From NCBI GenBank assembly GCA_007128865.1, contig SKWP01000171.1:1-6181 (forward strand): DNA of 6,181 nt, given 5' to 3'. The stretch is from Paracoccaceae bacterium. GTDB taxonomy: Bacteria; Pseudomonadota; Alphaproteobacteria; Rhodobacterales; Rhodobacteraceae. The notes under the pieces are model-generated. The model saw only the letters and a program-made list of their open reading frames with translations. It was not told the origin of the DNA and made no database searches. This document shows, piece by piece, positions 5,854-6,181 of the stretch. Numbering within the stretch: position 1 is the stretch's first letter; every line of letters starts with the position of its first letter. A program made the translations under genes and the position numbers.

Positions 5854-6181
5854 TCACGAGCCGAACACGATCACGTTGCGCCGTGCCCGCCCGGCAACGG
5901 TGTCGGCGATGGCGTCGTTGATCCGCTCCAGTGGCCAGCGCCCGGTGATCAGCTCGTCCAGCTTTAGCCGCCCCTGCCGGTAAAGCTCCACCAGCATGGG
6001 GATATCGCGCCGCAGCACGGTCGAGCCCATGTTCGACCCGATCAGCCGCTGCCCGTAATAGGCCACGTTCACCGGTTCGAGCCGCATGGTCGCGCCGCTT
6101 GCCGGCATGCCCACCATCACCACGCTGCCCAGCCGCGCGGTGAAGTCCAGCGCGCGATCATAGGCGGCCACGGCGCCGACG
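5854..6181 (-). CDS. Medium-chain (zinc-type alcohol) dehydrogenase, C-terminal part (5' end outside window)
   Basis: The frame is open to the right edge, so this is the last 108 residues of a longer protein (family length about 340-380). The visible part holds the late Rossmann segment with LGSVVMVGMPASGA, then YYGQRLIGSNMGSTVLRRDI, PMLVELYRQGRL, WPLERINDAIADTVAGRARR and the ending NVIVFGS. These match the C-terminal region of MDR alcohol dehydrogenases of the class III / glutathione-dependent formaldehyde dehydrogenase-like group. The nucleotide-binding glycine motif and zinc ligands lie outside the window, so catalytic competence cannot be judged. A GTG at 6171 is an internal valine codon, not a credible start, because the frame continues upstream with family-like sequence (VGAVAAYDRALDF). 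On the same strand as the enolase superfamily gene, it may act on a hydroxy or aldehyde intermediate of the same pathway; this is inference. Confidence 0.88.
   Translation of the reverse strand, partial: VGAVAAYDRALDFTARLGSVVMVGMPASGATMRLEPVNVAYYGQRLIGSNMGSTVLRRDIPMLVELYRQGRLKLDELITGRWPLERINDAIADTVAGRARRNVIVFGS

Noticed and set aside
5381..5857. Minus-strand open frame of 158 codons opposite the GNAT gene
   Set aside because: The plus-strand frame has clear GNAT motifs at the expected spacing and a family-typical length; the minus-strand frame has no recognisable motif and overlaps the start of the enolase superfamily gene.

Overview
The window is GC-rich, densely coded chromosomal DNA. Its codon use and gene styles (a twin-arginine exported family 5 solute-binding protein, DppB/DppC-type permeases, a mandelate-racemase-like enolase superfamily enzyme) point to an alphaproteobacterium, most likely Rhodobacterales. 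The organism assignment is an inference from style, not from a marker gene. I see no rRNA, tRNA, CRISPR array, insertion sequence or phage gene.

Layout from left to right: (1) 1-1137, minus, DppC-type permease that loses only its last residues at the left edge; (2) 1150-2235, minus, DppB-type permease; (3) 2236-2325, spacer with a perfect GC-rich hairpin; (4) 2326-3945, minus, Tat-exported family 5 solute-binding protein; (5) 3946-4151, a 206-bp spacer that probably holds the transporter promoter and carries three GCGACA repeats; (6) 4152-5384, minus, enolase superfamily enzyme; (7) a 32 to 38-bp divergent gap; (8) 5423-5851, plus, small GNAT acetyltransferase; (9) 5854-6181, minus, C-terminal part of a medium-chain (alcohol dehydrogenase-like) dehydrogenase cut by the right edge.

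Transcription on the minus strand runs from right to left: dehydrogenase, (GNAT on the opposite strand), enolase superfamily enzyme, binding protein, permease B, permease C. The ATPase subunits that such an importer needs are not in the window and would be expected beyond the left edge. A plausible reading is a small catabolic island. The binding protein and the two permeases import a solute. The enolase superfamily enzyme, probably an acid-sugar dehydratase or related lyase, and the dehydrogenase process it. Family 5 binding proteins are usually called peptide-binding, but members are also known that bind oligosaccharides and opines, so the enzyme neighbour is a better clue to substrate than the family name.

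The most interesting points are the enolase superfamily enzyme's apparent lack of the usual first metal-binding aspartate (G-T-H in place of D-x-H), the enlarged DppC permease with an extra membrane-spanning insertion, the hairpin between binding protein and permease genes, and the spaced GCGACA repeats upstream of the transporter. Nothing here amounts to a clearly new biological system. It is a typical accessory metabolic locus with some unusual details.
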